A stretch of DNA of 5,614 nucleotides from Actinomycetota bacterium (lineage in GTDB: Bacteria; Actinomycetota; Acidimicrobiia; IMCC26256; PALSA-610): the NCBI GenBank assembly GCA_030839105.1, contig JAUZEI010000203.1:1-5614 (forward strand). Direction: 5' to 3'. The translations under genes were made by a program, and so were the position numbers. The notes under the pieces are model-generated. The model was not told the origin of the DNA. It did no database searches and saw only the letters and a program-made list of their open reading frames with translations. Numbering within the stretch: position 1 is the stretch's first letter; every line of letters begins with the position of its first letter. Positions 5,497-5,614 of this stretch are shown here, in pieces.

Positions 5497-5614
5497 TCAT
5501 CCGAGCGCCTGCGTGAAGACGAGCGTCGCACCCACGGGAACCTCGACTCCGGCGCGTCGCAGCACGCGCGCGAACGCGACCGCGATCCGCTCCGGCTCCA
5601 ACCCCGCGCCGAGC
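5497..5614 (-). pseudogene. N-terminal piece of the CoxE-like VWA gene, ended by an in-frame TGA (partial)
   Basis: The last 38 codons before the TGA read LEPERIAVAFARVLRRAGVE, followed by VPVGATLVFTQALG. This is the amphipathic helix and xxRxAGVxVPxG pattern that opens CoxE/VWA proteins. It runs in exactly the same frame as the body downstream: ALG-stop-VGLSSRSEVYW, where relatives read through with one residue in place of the stop. The true start lies beyond the right edge, probably only a few codons away, though this cannot be seen. Two readings compete: a nonsense mutation, or single-base error, in one gene, or a short separate peptide followed by translational restart. An ATG overlapping the stop (ATGA, 5500-5497) opens a different frame whose Arg/Gly-rich product resembles nothing, so I do not treat it as a start. 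Certainty that this belongs to the VWA gene is good; the cause of the stop is open. Confidence 0.7.

Noticed and set aside
5455..5499. Recoding of the TGA at 5499 as selenocysteine or as a sense codon
   Set aside because: TGA is used as the normal stop of at least five genes here (at 1764, 2587, 3382, 4158, 4492). Downstream of the TGA only a two-pair CC-GGTC-GG mini-hairpin is seen, far short of a bacterial SECIS, and CoxE proteins are not known selenoproteins.
4685..5500. Alternative minus-strand frame starting at the ATG of ATGA (5500)
   Set aside because: The ATG overlaps the stop attractively, but the 271-residue product is Arg/Gly-rich and matches no family, while the neighbouring frame encodes a clear CoxE/VWA protein.
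1..5614. CRISPR array, insertion sequence, tRNA or prophage signs
   Set aside because: No regularly spaced direct repeats, terminal inverted repeats, transposase or integrase motifs, or tRNA-like cloverleaf could be found by eye; the window looks like ordinary chromosomal DNA.

Overview
The window is very GC-rich. Every gene I can support lies on the minus strand, so it reads right to left. Start codons include GTG and probably TTG, genes overlap by 4 bases (ATGA or GTGA), and one product is an Rv1155-like F420/PPOX oxidoreductase. Together with an actinobacterial-style XdhC pair, this points to an actinobacterium. An uncultured Acidimicrobiia-like lineage is plausible, but I cannot prove it from the sequence.

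Right part (about 5614 to 3382): an accessory block of the kind found beside molybdenum hydroxylases of the CO-dehydrogenase/xanthine-dehydrogenase family. It holds a CoxE-like VWA (metal-ion-dependent adhesion site) protein, a 105-residue XdhC/CoxI N-domain protein, and a second XdhC protein carrying the Rossmann-type C-domain. The two XdhC genes overlap by 4 bases (GTGA). The most striking point is in the VWA gene. The family's N-terminal helices are encoded at 5613-5500 in exactly the same frame as the rest of the protein, but one in-frame TGA (5499-5497) separates them from it. No hydroxylase subunits lie inside the window.

Middle (3330 to 2256): a short-chain dehydrogenase/reductase (SDR) homologue whose catalytic Tyr and Lys are Ser and Arg, then a small Dabb-type dimeric alpha/beta-barrel protein.

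Left part (2246 to 467): a DinB/DUF664-like four-helix metal protein, overlapping by ATGA with an APH/trifolitoxin-immunity-like phosphotransferase, and then the F420-dependent FDOR-B protein. After a 124-base gap (343-466) comes the 5' end of a lipoprotein substrate-binding protein of a branched-chain amino-acid-type ABC transporter, cut by the window edge.

The VWA and XdhC genes probably work together in maturing a molybdenum hydroxylase encoded outside the window. The SDR, Dabb, DinB, kinase and FDOR genes are collinear and closely spaced (gaps of 51, 37, 9, -4 and 53 bases, the first measured from the XdhC gene), so they could share transcripts, but no common pathway is evident. I saw no tRNA, rRNA, CRISPR array, insertion sequence or convincing rho-independent terminator. 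Long plus-strand open frames are antisense shadows caused by the high GC content.
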